Source of the DNA: Puffinus mauretanicus
Taxonomy: Eukaryota > Chordata > Aves > Procellariiformes > Procellariidae
Reading direction: 5' to 3'
Length of the DNA: 64,000 nt
Assembly (NCBI GenBank): GCA_023333565.1
Contig: JAJKFH010000927.1
Coordinates: 930,001 to 994,000, forward strand
The stretch's first letter is position 1, and each line of letters begins with the position of its first letter. The position numbers were made by a program, and so were the translations under genes. The notes below the pieces were generated by a model, which was given only the letters and a program-made list of their open reading frames with translations, was not told where the DNA came from and searched no databases. Of the stretch, positions 12,462-24,280 are shown piece after piece.

Positions 12462-13266
12462 GCCCATGGAAGTTGCTGCCGTGTGTGAGCACAAGCCAGC
12501 AAAAACGTAAAGAGGTACTGGCCTGACTTGAAAAACTAATTTCATTTTCTGCCATGACACTGCAAAGTAATTGTGCTCAGAATGACTGTTTTTACTGCCT
12601 AAATACATTTTTAGTACTTGAGCATCCAGGTGGATTCAATTGTGCTTGTAATTTTGCAGACATTAAAGAGGGAGACTAAATGACTGAGGCGGGGAAAGAG
12701 AACAATACTGCACTCCTGCGAGACAGCCTGATGCACGGACTAGAGCATAGCACTAGTGCTCAGGAGCCTCAAAGTCTAGTCCTATTTTGACTGCTGACTG
12801 ACAAATGTTTTAAAGCTAGGCATGGAAAATGCAATGCAAGTGTTCTGTGTCTTTTACAAAAATAGTACTGGCTGAAATCTTCAGCCAGTGTAAACTGTCA
12901 AATAACAGAAGTCACTGACTCCAACAGAAGCAGTATTACAAGCCAGATGGAAATCTGGTCAGCTTTTAAGAATAAAAACTTCCTTCTTGAGCATCTTTTC
13001 CAAAAGCAACATGTGATACCGCATGAATATAAGCAACACTTTAACTGTTGTAAAATACATTAAAAAAGAAGAAATTATTTAAATCAAAAAATGTGATTCT
13101 GATAAGCTAAAGCATACTTAGAAGTTATATATTTTATGTCAATAACTGTTTACAGAACCATAGCCTTAACTGATACTTAAAAGCCATTTCACTGTTCACA
13201 GTAGTTTTCATGAAGAAATAATATACAAGGCACACTAAACACTGTCGGGCCAAACACATTCTACTG

Positions 13267-13272
13267 TTTATT
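13267..13272 (-). terminator. KLF7: KLF7 polyadenylation signal AATAAA
   Basis: On the minus strand AATAAA reads at this position. A CA dinucleotide suitable for cleavage lies 24 nt downstream (about 13243), followed by a GU-rich stretch (GTGTGCCTTGT, complement of about 13220-13240). This is the canonical order of signal, cleavage site and downstream element. It sits at the end of a long AT-rich UTR and is the last such signal before sequence with no UTR character. Confidence 0.75.
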
Positions 13273-13490
13273 ACACATATTACATTCTTAAATAAAAATG
13301 CGTCACATAACATTTTTGCATAGATATCTTACAATATACCAATTTAAAAAAGAATTATGAAACAGACCAGTAACAAAAATAAATTTTTTCTTCATTAATA
13401 ATTTTGTAACATTAACATACCACCATCATATAATACAAATAATATTTTTAAATCTTAAGACTTTTTGTACAGCAAAAAAACTGACAAAGT

Positions 13491-13516
13491 AATATATTTA
13501 TATATATATATATATA
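13491..13516. repeat. (TA)n microsatellite in 3' UTR
   Basis: A run of alternating T and A near the distal end of the KLF7 3' UTR, next to A-rich tracts. Such AU-rich stretches are common near poly(A) sites. Confidence 0.85.
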
Positions 13517-14936
13517 AAAAGCTTAAAAAAAATAAAATGTCAAAAAAAGGCAGAACTGAGGGCTACAAGATTGGGTACTTCTGTGATATATTAGAAATAC
13601 CAGAGTAGGCCTGAGAGAACGTGACCGAGGGCATCTCCAAAATGCACTTGTCAGACACATCTGGTAAAAGAAAAATTATAGTGCAAAATGAAAGTCCTTC
13701 AAGCAATGTTGTTTGTTTTTTTTTTAAATAGGGAGCATTCATACTTTTTGTTGTTGTTGCTAAAAAAAAAATCCCCCAAACAAAAATCTAATGTGTAGTA
13801 GAGAGCAAGAAAGGTTTCAAAGGACAAGAAAGAAAACAGGCCACTTTGCAAAGCAAGAAAAAAAAATCTCAGCCTGCATTATTATTTTTTCAACTAGATG
13901 AGTAGACATGCTAAACTAAGGCCTTGTTTCTAAGAGAAAAGCTGTCATGGTTTATATGCAGTGATTTCAAACCCAGGTACTCAAATTGGTGCAAGAACCT
14001 TCCTGTAGAGGTATCTTAATTGGCTGAAGCATTTCTTACACTTTTGCTTAACTGCATAGGTTGCCAATGCAAACTCAATCCAGGCAATCAAGTAATAGGT
14101 GCAGCTACAACGTGATTTTAACTAGACTGATATTTTAACATAGGGCAACTTCCCTAGTAGAGACATGGCCTTGGTAACAAAGTAGTGTTTAAACCAGTGT
14201 TCTGATCTACTTCCAGAATCTGACAGGCCTGGGGTTTAAAATACAGAGCAACGGGTAAAATATATGTTGCAAAATATAAAGTAAAGATCAGTCCTTCAGC
14301 CATCAGGGACTGCGTGTTAGCTTTTAATTTCCCCAAGAGCCCAACAATAAAGGCTAAAATTGTCACCTTTCTGTCCATTCTAGTTCACTTTTAGTGTGTA
14401 CATGCTAAGCCCTCATCCCCCTCCCTTCCCACCTCCCCTCCCAATCCCCAAATTCGCAGCCTACTCATTCACAGTACACAGCAACATGTATTTCCCAGCA
14501 TTGTTGAAAACTTTCCTACAGAAGCTGACATGATTCCTAAAATGCAGTGGCAACAGCAAGTGCCCTCCCTAAATCAAAGCAATAGGCACGGTTGGCTACT
14601 ACAAACTGTAAGTCAGTAGCTCAGTTTCCTCTTCTGTGTAGGTATATACGGTATACTGTTGTACATCCACACCCACACAGAGACAGGGTGGAGAACCTGT
14701 TTTCTGGCAGTATATAGAAGTTAGGACCATAGCACTTAAAAAAAATCATCAAAGCTTTCATTCTGAAAATCACTAAGAGTTCCAACTTTAATTATTACAC
14801 CAAAAATGCCATTAACAAGCATTAAGGAAAACTATAAAACCCTGTTTGAAAAATGACACCTGCATTTGAAAGTTTTCAGGTAGGGAAACCCACTCTTGAG
14901 GTGATAAAGGCAGCCTACCCCCCCATCTCCACATTT

Positions 14937-14984
14937 TTATGTATATAATTTATATATACATCATTATATATATAACTTATATAG
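14937..14984. repeat. AT-rich low-complexity tract
   Basis: Interrupted TATA repeats (TATATAATTTATATATAC and similar) within the KLF7 3' UTR. It is low-complexity sequence; no function is assigned. Confidence 0.8.
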
Positions 14985-15568
14985 CACAAATATGTCTTGG
15001 ACTTCTTCCTCTAAGGGAGGAGGAAAGTCTCAGCTTTACAAGACAGATCTTAGTACCTGGTGGGCCAGATCCAACAGTTCTTACAATGCTAAATCTTGCC
15101 ACTGAAGACAGCGTAGAGCTGTGGAGGAGAAAGACTGCAGTAGTCATCCTTAAACTATTAATAAAAAGAGACACAAATGTGACAAAAGGAAGAAGAATAT
15201 CCAAGCTTGATCTGGAAATGATCATTCAAGAAGGTGTAGATTTAATGCTAATGAAAGACAGGCAAGACTTGTCAATGAGTAGTTGTAATATCTTGGGAGG
15301 AAATTAACTTTCATTTTTCAAGACAGAGTTAAATAGAGTTATTGTCAAGCATTGTTTTTGTTCTTGGTATGTGGGGATCTTTGCAAGTGCAACTCTATCT
15401 GAAATCAGCAAAAAGTACTTTAAAAGAGTGTTGCGTTAGAGGCATCATCCAGGATATGAAAGCCTAAAAACAGTCTTACTGGATGGAATGACAGAATGTG
15501 CCAAGTCCTGAATTAAATCAAGAATAAAAGCCCTTGATCCACTGGGTGCTGGCCTAGTAACATTAAAT

Positions 15569-15576
15569 TATTTACA
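15569..15576 (-). promoter_or_regulatory. KLF7: Pumilio-type element UGUAAAUA
   Basis: In mRNA sense this reads TGTAAATA, a perfect match to the Pumilio recognition motif UGUANAUA, inside the KLF7 3' UTR. Pumilio proteins repress or destabilise target mRNAs through such sites (known). In an 8-kb AT-rich UTR one match is expected by chance, so function is only possible. Confidence 0.4.
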
Positions 15577-16476
15577 AAATTTTCCTCTTTTTTATTTTTT
15601 AAATTTGAAGATTTTGACACACATTAAGGGAACAGGCAGAGAAAAGGAAACAGTTAAGCAAGTTGGATTTTCATCAGTTTTGTCAAAAGCACCAGTTATG
15701 ACCTCTTTTGTACACAGATAAACAAACTACGTTAAACAGGAGGAACAACCTTTGTGTTAGAGACAGCTAAAAAGCCTAAATTGTCCAGGGCCTGGTAAAA
15801 ATGAGGGAGAAAGCCTGACTCTGTAGATATCAGAAAGGTCCCAGATAAGATACACTCAATCACTGCAACTATCATATTGATCAACTCCATTTTAGCCATA
15901 CACCCTCATGATTAGTTGTCTTTTTACGCCTCAAGTTAAAACAGTTCCAAAAGCAAGGACCTGGGGGCTCCTCTTGCATTGAGGTTCTTCTTCCTCGTCT
16001 GTGTTTGCTCAGTCTTTCCATGTATTAAGTGAAAATGTGCTAGCCTTACAAAACAGTAAACCCAATTCCAAAAAGTCTGAGGAAAATAAGAATGAATGAA
16101 AAAAAAAAAATTAACGTTCACCTTTGTAGAAATATATGTTGGTTTAGATTTCAGGTCCTGGAAATAATTTTTGAGACATTACATGGGTCTTCCAGGCTAG
16201 CAAACTTGTTTCCATTATATCTGGTTGGTCCCTGCAGCTGTGACACATCTCATGGTATGATATTGCTTAAAACTGGTTTGCTAAGGGTTTATGTTTTTTT
16301 TAAGATTTCCTCCTCTCTAAGTCTCTCTCATGAATAAGCCTTATAAAGTTTAACAAGGATGAAACTATCAGAGTTTGAGAGAAACCCTACAGACCTGACC
16401 TACAGTCTGTCTGCCAGCACAAGACTGGGAAGAACTAGAACCAGTACACATTTAATCAGTGGGAGCTCTGAAATGA

Positions 16477-16630
16477 ATCATAGAAACACAGAAAAATTAA
16501 TGTTGGAAGGTACCTCTGGAGGTCACCTAATTCAACCCTCTGTTTAAAAAACAGTTTAGTCAGATCAGACTGCTCAGGGCCTTGACCAAGACATTGAAAG
16601 AATCTAGGATTTCAGTCTGTCCGTCCTTTT
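16477..16630 (-). mobile_element. CR1 LINE 3'-end fragment, reverse orientation
   Basis: The + strand reads as the reverse complement of a CR1 3' end: an ATCATAGAA start, then GTTGGAAGGTACCTCTGGAG, then the TCAACCCTCTG and ATCAGACTGCTCAGGGCC words typical of CR1 copies in birds. It is 5'-truncated and diverged. It lies in the KLF7 3' UTR in the same orientation as the gene. CR1 is the dominant avian LINE family. Confidence 0.8.
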
Positions 16631-17184
16631 CTTCATTTGCCAATTTATCCAGATAATACAATTTTCTAGACTGAGTACTGGCTATTGGAAAAGAACAACT
16701 CTGGGATAGTGAAAAATACTCTGGACTCTGGAATCCCCTCTTCTGTTAGACCAATCTTTATAAAATACATGTGATACTTTAGGTTGCTCTTTATCTCCTA
16801 AGGGGAAAAACAAACAGAATAAAGATGCACTGAAGTGTTGTTTTGGTCTAAAAAGTGACTAAAATACAGTCTCATGTTTCTTCATATTTGATATAGTATG
16901 AGTGAAACAAAACGTTTTTTTAGTTTAAGGTAAAACAGCAATGATTATTTTGGAAAAACAGGCCTCAAGCTGGCAGTATAGAAAGCATATTTCTATAAGC
17001 ATATTTTTATACATAGATTCAGCAAATCTGATTAGAAAAATCTTTATACTGGTGCTTCCTAAATGGTTTTTCATAAGTCAGTTTTCAAAAATAGAATCAA
17101 AATAGAGCATAGCTTGTCTCAATTAGATAATGGAAAAATCCAGAATAAATAAATTATATCAACACCGTAACATATGAAGTACAT

Positions 17185-17668
17185 CTTGATCTGGAATATT
17201 CTGTCTGGGTTTGGTCTCCTCATTACAAGAAAATTATTGGAGTGAGTCTAGCAGAGAGCCACCATGGAGATCAGGTTCTGGAACACATGATGGATGAAGA
17301 GAAGCTGAGAGACATGGTTCAACCTTAGGAAGAGAAGGGTAAGGGTAGATCTTATTGCTGTCTACAAACACCTAACAGAGGGTGTAGAGAAGAAGCCAGA
17401 CTCTTCTTGGAGGTGCATAGTGGAAGAAGCAATGAAAACAAGTTGGAACATGGAAAATTCCTACTTGACACGTGGATTTTTTAATTTCTTTATTTGACCA
17501 TAAGGTGGTCAAATATTGGACCAGCTTGCACAGAGGGGTTGTAAAATTTCCATCCTTGGGGATATTTAAAACTCAGCTGGATATGGCCCTGAGCAACCAG
17601 CTCTAGTTGGAAGTTGGCCAAAACAGCCTCTGGAGGCCCCTTCCCACCTGCATGATTCTATGACTGAC
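17185..17668 (+). mobile_element. CR1 LINE 3'-end fragment, forward orientation
   Basis: About 480 bp matching the CR1 3' region in order: 'CTCCTCATTACAAGAAAAT', 'GAAGAGAAGCTGAGAG', 'CTTATTGCTGTCTACAA', 'CTTGCACAGAGGGGTTGT', 'CCTTGGGGATATTTAAAACTC', 'CTCTGGAGGCCCCTTCCCACC', and the terminal ATTCTATGA. The reading frame is decayed and the 5' end truncated, as usual for CR1. It is inserted in the KLF7 3' UTR antisense to the gene, about 550 bp from the oppositely oriented CR1 fragment. Confidence 0.9.
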
Positions 17669-19119
17669 TGCTCTGCTCCAAAATATGATTTAGCTATTCA
17701 CAAAAACTCATATTTGCTTTAACTGCTTCTTCTATGTACACTATTTTGTGAGACGAGTGTCTCGACTTGTTCTCATCCTATAGTTCCATGGCCTTGGAAA
17801 CCACAATCTGACTTTCTTATAATGGCTTCTCTTTTGCAAACAGGCATAAATCTAGCATGAAGGAAACAAGGTTAAGCTTCTCCTTTCTACAGCTGGATAA
17901 CTCAGTCCTCAACTGTTACCAAATCTTCTATTCACACGTTTGCTTCCAAGAAGCCTTACAGAGAGGATTAGCCTTTCCTCATTAGTCTGTTTCTACTCAT
18001 AGTTTACAAATAGAGGAGAGCTGTACAACTTTAGCAAGGAGACACAGGCCTACAAAGGATCTAGCTGTAACAGATTACACAAGTTTGAAACGCACAGCTT
18101 AAAGTATCTGCGAAGAAACAAAACTTCTCATTGTAAAAAACGAATCCTGGAATGTGTCACTAATTATGCCTTTCCAAAATGGAAACTCCTTCTACAAAAT
18201 ACCAGCTATGGTTCAAAATTTTAGTCATGACTAAGACACTTGCATATGAGCACCCAAAAACTGAAGTCCAGAGATTGACTGAGTACACTATGTATACAGG
18301 TGAAAAATATCTCCCTTTACAAACAGGAAAGATGGTTCCAAAGCCCAAAATTTGGCTTCAGAGTTCAAGACCTGCTACAGAGAGAGCCTGAGAAATCTGA
18401 AATCTGGTTATGTTTCTTATCCCTCTTTTCTTTATGTTTTTTAGGCTATTTGGATCCATGATTTAGATGTAGGCCTGCCTCTAGATAATAATAATCAGAC
18501 ATTTCAGCATGTTTTTTTCCATGGGGCCCTTGTTCTGCCGTATTTAAATAAGAAGTCAACAAGACCATAAATGACAACTGGAAGTAAACAAACAGTCTTG
18601 CTTGATTTTTTCCATTTTAAATAGAGTCTGGTACTTAAACTGTCACTTAATAATTAAGGTTTGTAGACTACTGATAGCATGTCTAAAGGCAGGTGTGTTC
18701 AGAGGTCAAAGGAGGATATTTATGCAGGTTCACAGCCAATGAATATCATAGTGGTGGGTTTGAGAGCACACACTTTAGGACACTACAGTAATGAAATTCT
18801 AGGATTCTCTTACCCTTTTTTTAATCTAATGCACTGACTGGATGCTCTACAGTTTCACACAGCTGAGGTTTCAGTTCCCATTAGACATCTGGCAGGATGC
18901 TCTATATATTCCAACACAAATTGGATTCTAGGGCCCTCAGTCCCAGGGGAACAGCTGGGTGGAATGGCCATAAAAAGTATGCAAATACAGAAGTAGAGAA
19001 ATATGAGATTGTCAGCAAGCAGTGCTCCGCAATTTTTAAATGTATACATATATATGTAAGCATATATATATACACATATAGAGTATGGTTAGTTTTAAAT
19101 CTTTGGAATAAACTCAATT

Positions 19120-19195
19120 TTCCTTCTCTCTCTCTCTCTGCCTTTCTTTCTTTTCTTTCTTTCACTCTCTCTCTTGCTCGCTCTCATGCTCTTAC
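19120..19195. repeat. (CT)n / polypyrimidine tract in 3' UTR
   Basis: The + strand has CT dinucleotide repeats, then CTTT-rich and CTCT stretches over about 75 bp. In KLF7 mRNA sense this is a GA-rich purine tract. Such tracts are length-variable and can form triplex or G/A-rich RNA-binding sites; no specific role is shown. Confidence 0.85.
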
Positions 19196-21399
19196 CACGA
19201 ATGTTACATCATTGTCCCTAAAAGATGGTTAGATTTTGGTCCATATTTCATGCCATATGGGCCAGACATCATATTTCCCCCTTGTCCCCAAAGTATTCAG
19301 TTGACAGTCACAGTGTTTTGTGAAAACTGTGAGGAAAAACAGCATCTTTCGAGTAAATTCAATCTCTCACTGGAACCAAAGGTTGCAAAATGCTGAGAAT
19401 TCAAGTGCCAAGGATCCCGGTGACAGCTCTTAAACATCTATTCAGTTTCTTGTTTGTTCTTTTTTCCCCTAAGAGTACAGTTTTACCTCCCAAAACATAA
19501 ATTAAGGGAAATATTTAACAGTCAATGAGTCAAAACAGTCAAAGAAGGGCAGTTGGCTAATACAGTATAAAAGAGCAGCAACCATTTGTGGACCACGCGC
19601 CATTTTGTTTCATTTCTAGACACATCTTGTAGGGATGGTCCCAGAATATACAAAATATACAACCTAATGACCACCTGCCTGCTTGCATAGGCCATTTTTA
19701 TGGTCCTAAACGCAGTCTTTGGAGTCAGGGTCAGTGCCAAATAGTTTCAAATGCAAGTTATGGTAAATACATTTTTTGTTTTTCTTTTGTAATGAAGACT
19801 TTAATCCACTTGGAGCCAACAAAATCAAATTATCAATAGGACTGAAGGGTGAGCATGAGACCTCCACTTCTCCTTGACGGTTCACAGAGTAGGCCAAAAT
19901 GGACCTCTAGGTTAGTAATACTTTAGACCAATCATTTGGAGAAGCCTCACTGCTGTATGTAAAATCCAACCCTTCCTTCACCGTTCACACTGTTACACTT
20001 TTTCATATAGGAGTGGGTTACAGCATCAACTTGATGAATGGAAAAGGAGGACTTTGATAATTTCTTTAAAAGGCTAATGCTGAATGAAGCCATTGTACTT
20101 GGAAGAGGTTCTCGATTTCCCACTCAGAGACTGAAGTAGGATTTTTGGCTTGGCTTTTTTTTTGTGTGTAAGATGCTCAACAAACATTAGCTTTAAATTA
20201 AAACGTCTGCAGGTGTTCTTTACACAAACAAAAGTCTAATGTTTTAAATCGGTTAATAGAAGAACAGCAAGAAAAAGCAACATAATTCATCACTAAGTCA
20301 CTGTGGGTTGTGGCTAACATGCTCACATGATGTGGAAGGAATCCTGTAGTCATGCCTGTGTGGCCAGTCCCAGACCGATATCCAGGTGAAGACAAGGAGT
20401 TCTGAAGATCACTTGTTCGTGGAGAAAAGAGAAAAAAATGTTTAAGCTTCCAAATAAGCTTTTAAAGTTTTTTGTTCAACAAATAAAGAAGTCATCCTAG
20501 CTATGGCAATAAGGTGAGGCCTACAGAGATATTAGGTGCTGTTTCTCAGGGGTTTACCCTTTGGCCACTTAGCCATCATGGCAGCAGCTTCCAGAGTCCC
20601 TAGTGCATATGTTGTGCAATAGCCAAAACAAAAATTAAAACAAAAACAACCAACAAAAATATCGTCCTCCGCGAAGTCGACATAAACTCAGGCCAAAAAG
20701 AGGATATTTGTGTCACAAGTGTCACTCCACAGTCTACTGCCATTAAGGCCACTGGTATTGACTTAAAAGGATCTCAATAGCTCAGTTCTAGGAAGAAGAA
20801 CCAAAACCAAGACAGGTCAAAGTGTCTGTGAGAAGTCTGACGCACTGAACATTAGGAATTCTCAGACAAAGGACAAATGAACCAAGAGGTTAATTTTGGC
20901 TACCAAACTGGGATTTGGTTTTCTAGGTCATTGTTTTCCCCCCATCTATTTAAAAAGAAAGTTAGTGCTACAAATATGCAACTTCAAGACGACATATTCT
21001 CCTATTGAGTTGCACTGAGAAGCAAGTTAAATAAGCCCCTCCTACTGCCGTCCACCTGCAGGGAAGCCTCCTCCATTTTCTTTGATTTCCACTGGAAAAA
21101 ACAGGAAACAAATCCAAGAGGGACGAAGTACTGTAAGCAATTGTTCCTTCTCATTGACTTCTCCTCTACATCATTTCCTCGCCTGCGTCTTCTCCCATCC
21201 AGCTGGGGCAAGGCATAAAGAACCGATGTACGTATTGAAGTATAACTGGGTGCATGACAGTGTGAGTGTGTGGTCTCTGTACAGAGGATTACACGTGATC
21301 AAGTTCTCTGCTCCTGCAAGGCAGCGCGTTGTAACTTGAGTTCCACTTCCATCTCACAACGCTTAGCTCAGATGACATCCATGCCAAGGTGGCTGATAC

Positions 21400-21451
21400 T
21401 TAGATGTGTCTCTTCATGTGGAGGGCGAGGTGATCAGACCTGGAAAAACAC
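21400..21451 (-). CDS. KLF7: KLF7 terminal coding exon (end of zinc finger 3)
   Basis: The minus strand has a good acceptor (CTTGCTTTATTTTGCAG) just above 21451. The first exon base completes an AGG Arg codon begun in the previous exon, and the frame then reads CFSRSDHLALHMKRHI followed by TAA at 21400-21402. These residues supply the two zinc-binding histidines of the third C2H2 finger (H-X3-H), preceded by the Arg-Ser-Asp-His recognition helix that makes KLF proteins bind GC/CACCC boxes. The protein ends two residues after the last histidine, exactly as in KLF family members. The exon continues as the long 3' UTR. The upstream partner is the exon at 28923-29046, across a 7.5-kb intron. Confidence 0.97.
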
Positions 21452-22072
21452 CTGCAAAATAAAGCAAGTGGGAAATGAAATAAATACAGGATTTGAGAAA
21501 ACAGGGTTCCTGCTCCTTCCTCCTTATGTACAGGAGGAAATACATATCCAGGTTTAGAGACATTCCTTAGATTATCCATGCATCACCACCAAACCCTGTG
21601 CAATTGACCTCTGTGACCACAGATGGCCAACTCTCCTGGCTCTTCGGCAGCTAAATAGACTACTCTTCTCCTTTCTCTGTTCCTCTCCCTCCCCCTTCTT
21701 TCCATGAGTGGGAAGAATGCTCATTTATGTACCTGTAGTATAAAATAAAATATTTAGTATAAGTGTGTGTGTGCATATAAAAAAAACCAAATAAAATAAG
21801 TCAGTTTTGCTCAAGTACTCAGCAACACCAGATTAAAAAACCACCAGCTTTCTCAAGTGCCCAGTTCCTGCAACAAGCACCAAAGTACTATGCCAGTTTT
21901 GAAAGCTGAATTCTCACTTCTAACTCCAAACTGGAAGGAAAGCTGGTTCAGAGTTTGGAGGCTGACAATCCACCAGGCTACATATCTCTCCCTTTCTCTC
22001 TGCTGGGAATCTGGGTGGTAATATGTGGATGTTGATGAACACTGTCTCCCTGAAGGATGTTGAGAGACGGTA

Positions 22073-22225
22073 AGGTATTATCCCTATTTTGTAAGACAGA
22101 AAATTGAGAGACAGAGAAGGCAAGAAAATTGTAAATCACACAAGAAGTGTGGTAAAACCAGAAAAAAAATGCCAGGACTTCAGCTTTCAACTTCTGTTCT
22201 TTATCCACAAAGCCATTTTTCTCCA
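22073..22225 (+). mobile_element. MIR-like core SINE relic
   Basis: The + strand follows the MIR consensus order: GGTATTATCCCTATTTTGTAAGACAG, the AAATTGAGAGACAGAGAAGG core, AAATCACACAAGAAGTG, CAGGACTTCAGCTTTCAACTTC and TTCTTTATCCACAAAGCC. Each corresponds to a recognisable MIR word (TTATCCCCATTTTACAG, AAACTGAGGCACAGAGAGG, GGTCACACAGC, and so on). Substitutions are many, which fits an element that predates bird origins. MIR-type SINEs are known in amniotes generally. It lies antisense to KLF7 in intron 3. Confidence 0.6.
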
Positions 22226-24223
22226 TCTCATAAGAAAACATAATGTTTTGACATTCTGAACATGTAGATGGATGCTGATGAGACGGACTTAGAGCGGTGA
22301 CCCTAGAGAACTAGTTGAGTTTTAGGGCTGGTCTAAACATGCAGTTAATTGAGAATAAGGTAAGGCATGAATTTGAAATGAAGCATCTATTCTTGATTAA
22401 CTCCCTCTCTAAAGGCTTATGACTGCCTTCTTCTGAAATGACTTAATCCACTTGGGAAGTGGGTTAAGATACTCAGAATAAAACACACTTACTCCAGGAG
22501 AAAAGCAACCCCACAAAGGGTTAATCAGGAATTACTATTCTAGATCAGCTGCCTTGTAGTAGACATGCTTCAGGGCACTCACAGCAGCAGGAACAGCAGC
22601 CCAAATTCAGGCACTTCACACCACCAAGATATTGTCAGAGCGATCAGGGGAATAAGTTCTCAGGACAAGTGCTTTTCTTCCCTGTCATTCAATATATACC
22701 TCATTTTATCAAGACTGCCAGTAAGCAAGACTATTTTTTCGACTTCATACCCATTAGAAACGGGGATTGAAAGCACCAACCCATTTCACACCCACCATCA
22801 CAGTGTCATTAAAGATATGTATGGCACCAGAGGGCAAACCACAGGACAAGCGGGCAGTGGTTCTGGCTGCCTACCCCAAAGCCCTAAAGAGGAGTCTGAC
22901 TGACAGAGTGGACGGACTCAAGACACTCTCAGAAATTATATTTCTATACTTCAAGTTGAGCACTAAAAAACGGGAGGTTTCCAAATTCCCTGCAAATCTT
23001 GGCTTGCCTTCTTTCCGCCCTAAGCCATAAGACACTGGCTTATTTATTTTTACTAATAGCAAAAACCATCTATTATAAATATCACACAAACCCCCACATA
23101 TCTGTGGCTTTTGAGTAAACTGTTTTTGTAGGCTCCGAGGGCACCATGAAAAGCTAATTCCAGAACTGACTTGCCTGGAATGTCTTTTCACTGCCCCACA
23201 GATTTAGAGTATAAAAGAGCCACCGATACTGGTCTGAAGAATACCCAAATGGCTTATTGTGAGAATCTGGATAGCTCATACATGGGCATTGAATGTATTT
23301 CCAAAAAATACAGTAGTTGAGTATTTCGTATTTTTCAGAAAGAAGGTAAAAGAATGAATTGAACTACTCAGTAAAAAAAGCCAATAACCAAAGATAAAGA
23401 AAAGAACACTCAATCTAAAGGCAAACACCCAGAGGATAAACACCCTAAGCAGAGAAAGAATGAGAAAGAGAACTATAAAAATGAAGAGATTTTAAATAGT
23501 TAGGGGATCTTTTCTGTCCCGCTGGCAGTACTCCCCTGCACGAGCAGTCTACCTCCACCTACATGCAGAGATGGGTGATTGAGAAGTGCATTTTTAAGAC
23601 AAAGAAACTTCATAAGAAGGCAACTTTCACAAGAAAAGCTAGATACTCGTCTTCTGTGGATGAGCATAGCTCTGCTCAAGTCAGCTCTTCTCTACTGATT
23701 TGTAGCGGCTTACAAGGTGGTTAATACCTTCAGAGTGGCAAAAATTAAGAAGAAAGCCTTCAAAATAGGATGGAGGCTGCATTCCTCCAAGCTCCTACAT
23801 GAAGCACAGCGAGACAGACGCGAATCTGACAATGGACACTTGGCTTTCAACACAGCAGGCTCAGCACAGCTAGAATTTTCTAGCCCTACGGTGCCAAAAT
23901 ACACCCTTGGACCAACATCTCTCTCGTCAGTCTAAACTGAGAAAGCAGCATGCTCTGGCTACAAGGGCTGCCAAAACAAAACAACAGCTTGAGTGGCTGC
24001 CAAAAAGACATGCACCAGCTGGCACTTCAGCCTAGGACTAGTCATAAGACCACCACCCAAGCGCAGCTTTTCCTCTCCGATTGTCTCTATTATAGATGCA
24101 ACCCAGGAAAATGTATGCTGAGTCACAGCACAGCAAGATCTGTTAAAATATGGATTCAATACATTGTTTCACATCAATAACCACAGTATTAGCATCTCGT
24201 ATATTTTTCAGCCCTTGAATATT

Positions 24224-24280
24224 TTTATAGCTAATAAAATGCTACCATATTTGCTAATTTATAGCTAATAAAATGGTACA
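24224..24280 (+). repeat. 34-bp-period tandem duplication
   Basis: TTTATAGCTAATAAAATG occurs at 24224-24241 and again at 24258-24275, with a similar continuation (CTACCA against GTACAA). The period is 34 bp, giving two copies. It is AT-rich, in KLF7 intron 3. Confidence 0.85.

Larger units (their letters stand above)
1..13242. other. Intergenic region downstream of KLF7
   Basis: No recognisable gene was found in either strand. The open frames here are short, have no family signature and do not join across plausible splice sites. From 581 to 700 the + strand is a long pyrimidine-rich tract. The 7.6-9.0 kb part is clearly more GC-rich than its AT-rich surroundings. Small tandem repeats, one exon-like segment and one CpG island are listed separately. 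In mammals the gene on this side of KLF7 is CPO (known synteny), but I saw no zinc-carboxypeptidase exon, so CPO, if present, lies beyond the left edge. Regulatory elements cannot be excluded from a single sequence. Confidence 0.7.
13243..21399 (-). other. KLF7: KLF7 3' untranslated region
   Basis: The stretch runs from just after the KLF7 stop codon to the predicted cleavage site, about 8.2 kb. It contains no splice-joined coding sequence. The distal 300 bp (13.24-13.55 kb) is very AT-rich with U-rich tracts in mRNA sense, ending in an AATAAA signal and a GU-rich downstream stretch, as expected at a mature mRNA 3' end. Mammalian KLF7 mRNAs have a 3' UTR of roughly 7 kb (from memory), so the length fits; CR1 insertions account for part of the excess. 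The UTR also carries a Pumilio-type site and a long purine tract in mRNA sense. Continuity is inferred; an additional upstream poly(A) site cannot be excluded. Confidence 0.75.

Noticed and set aside
22325..22490. Possible old DNA-transposon relic ('GGCTGGTCTAAACATGCAG...')
   Set aside because: It only vaguely resembles sauropsid repeats with 'tctacac...taattc' words; no terminal repeats or duplications could be shown.
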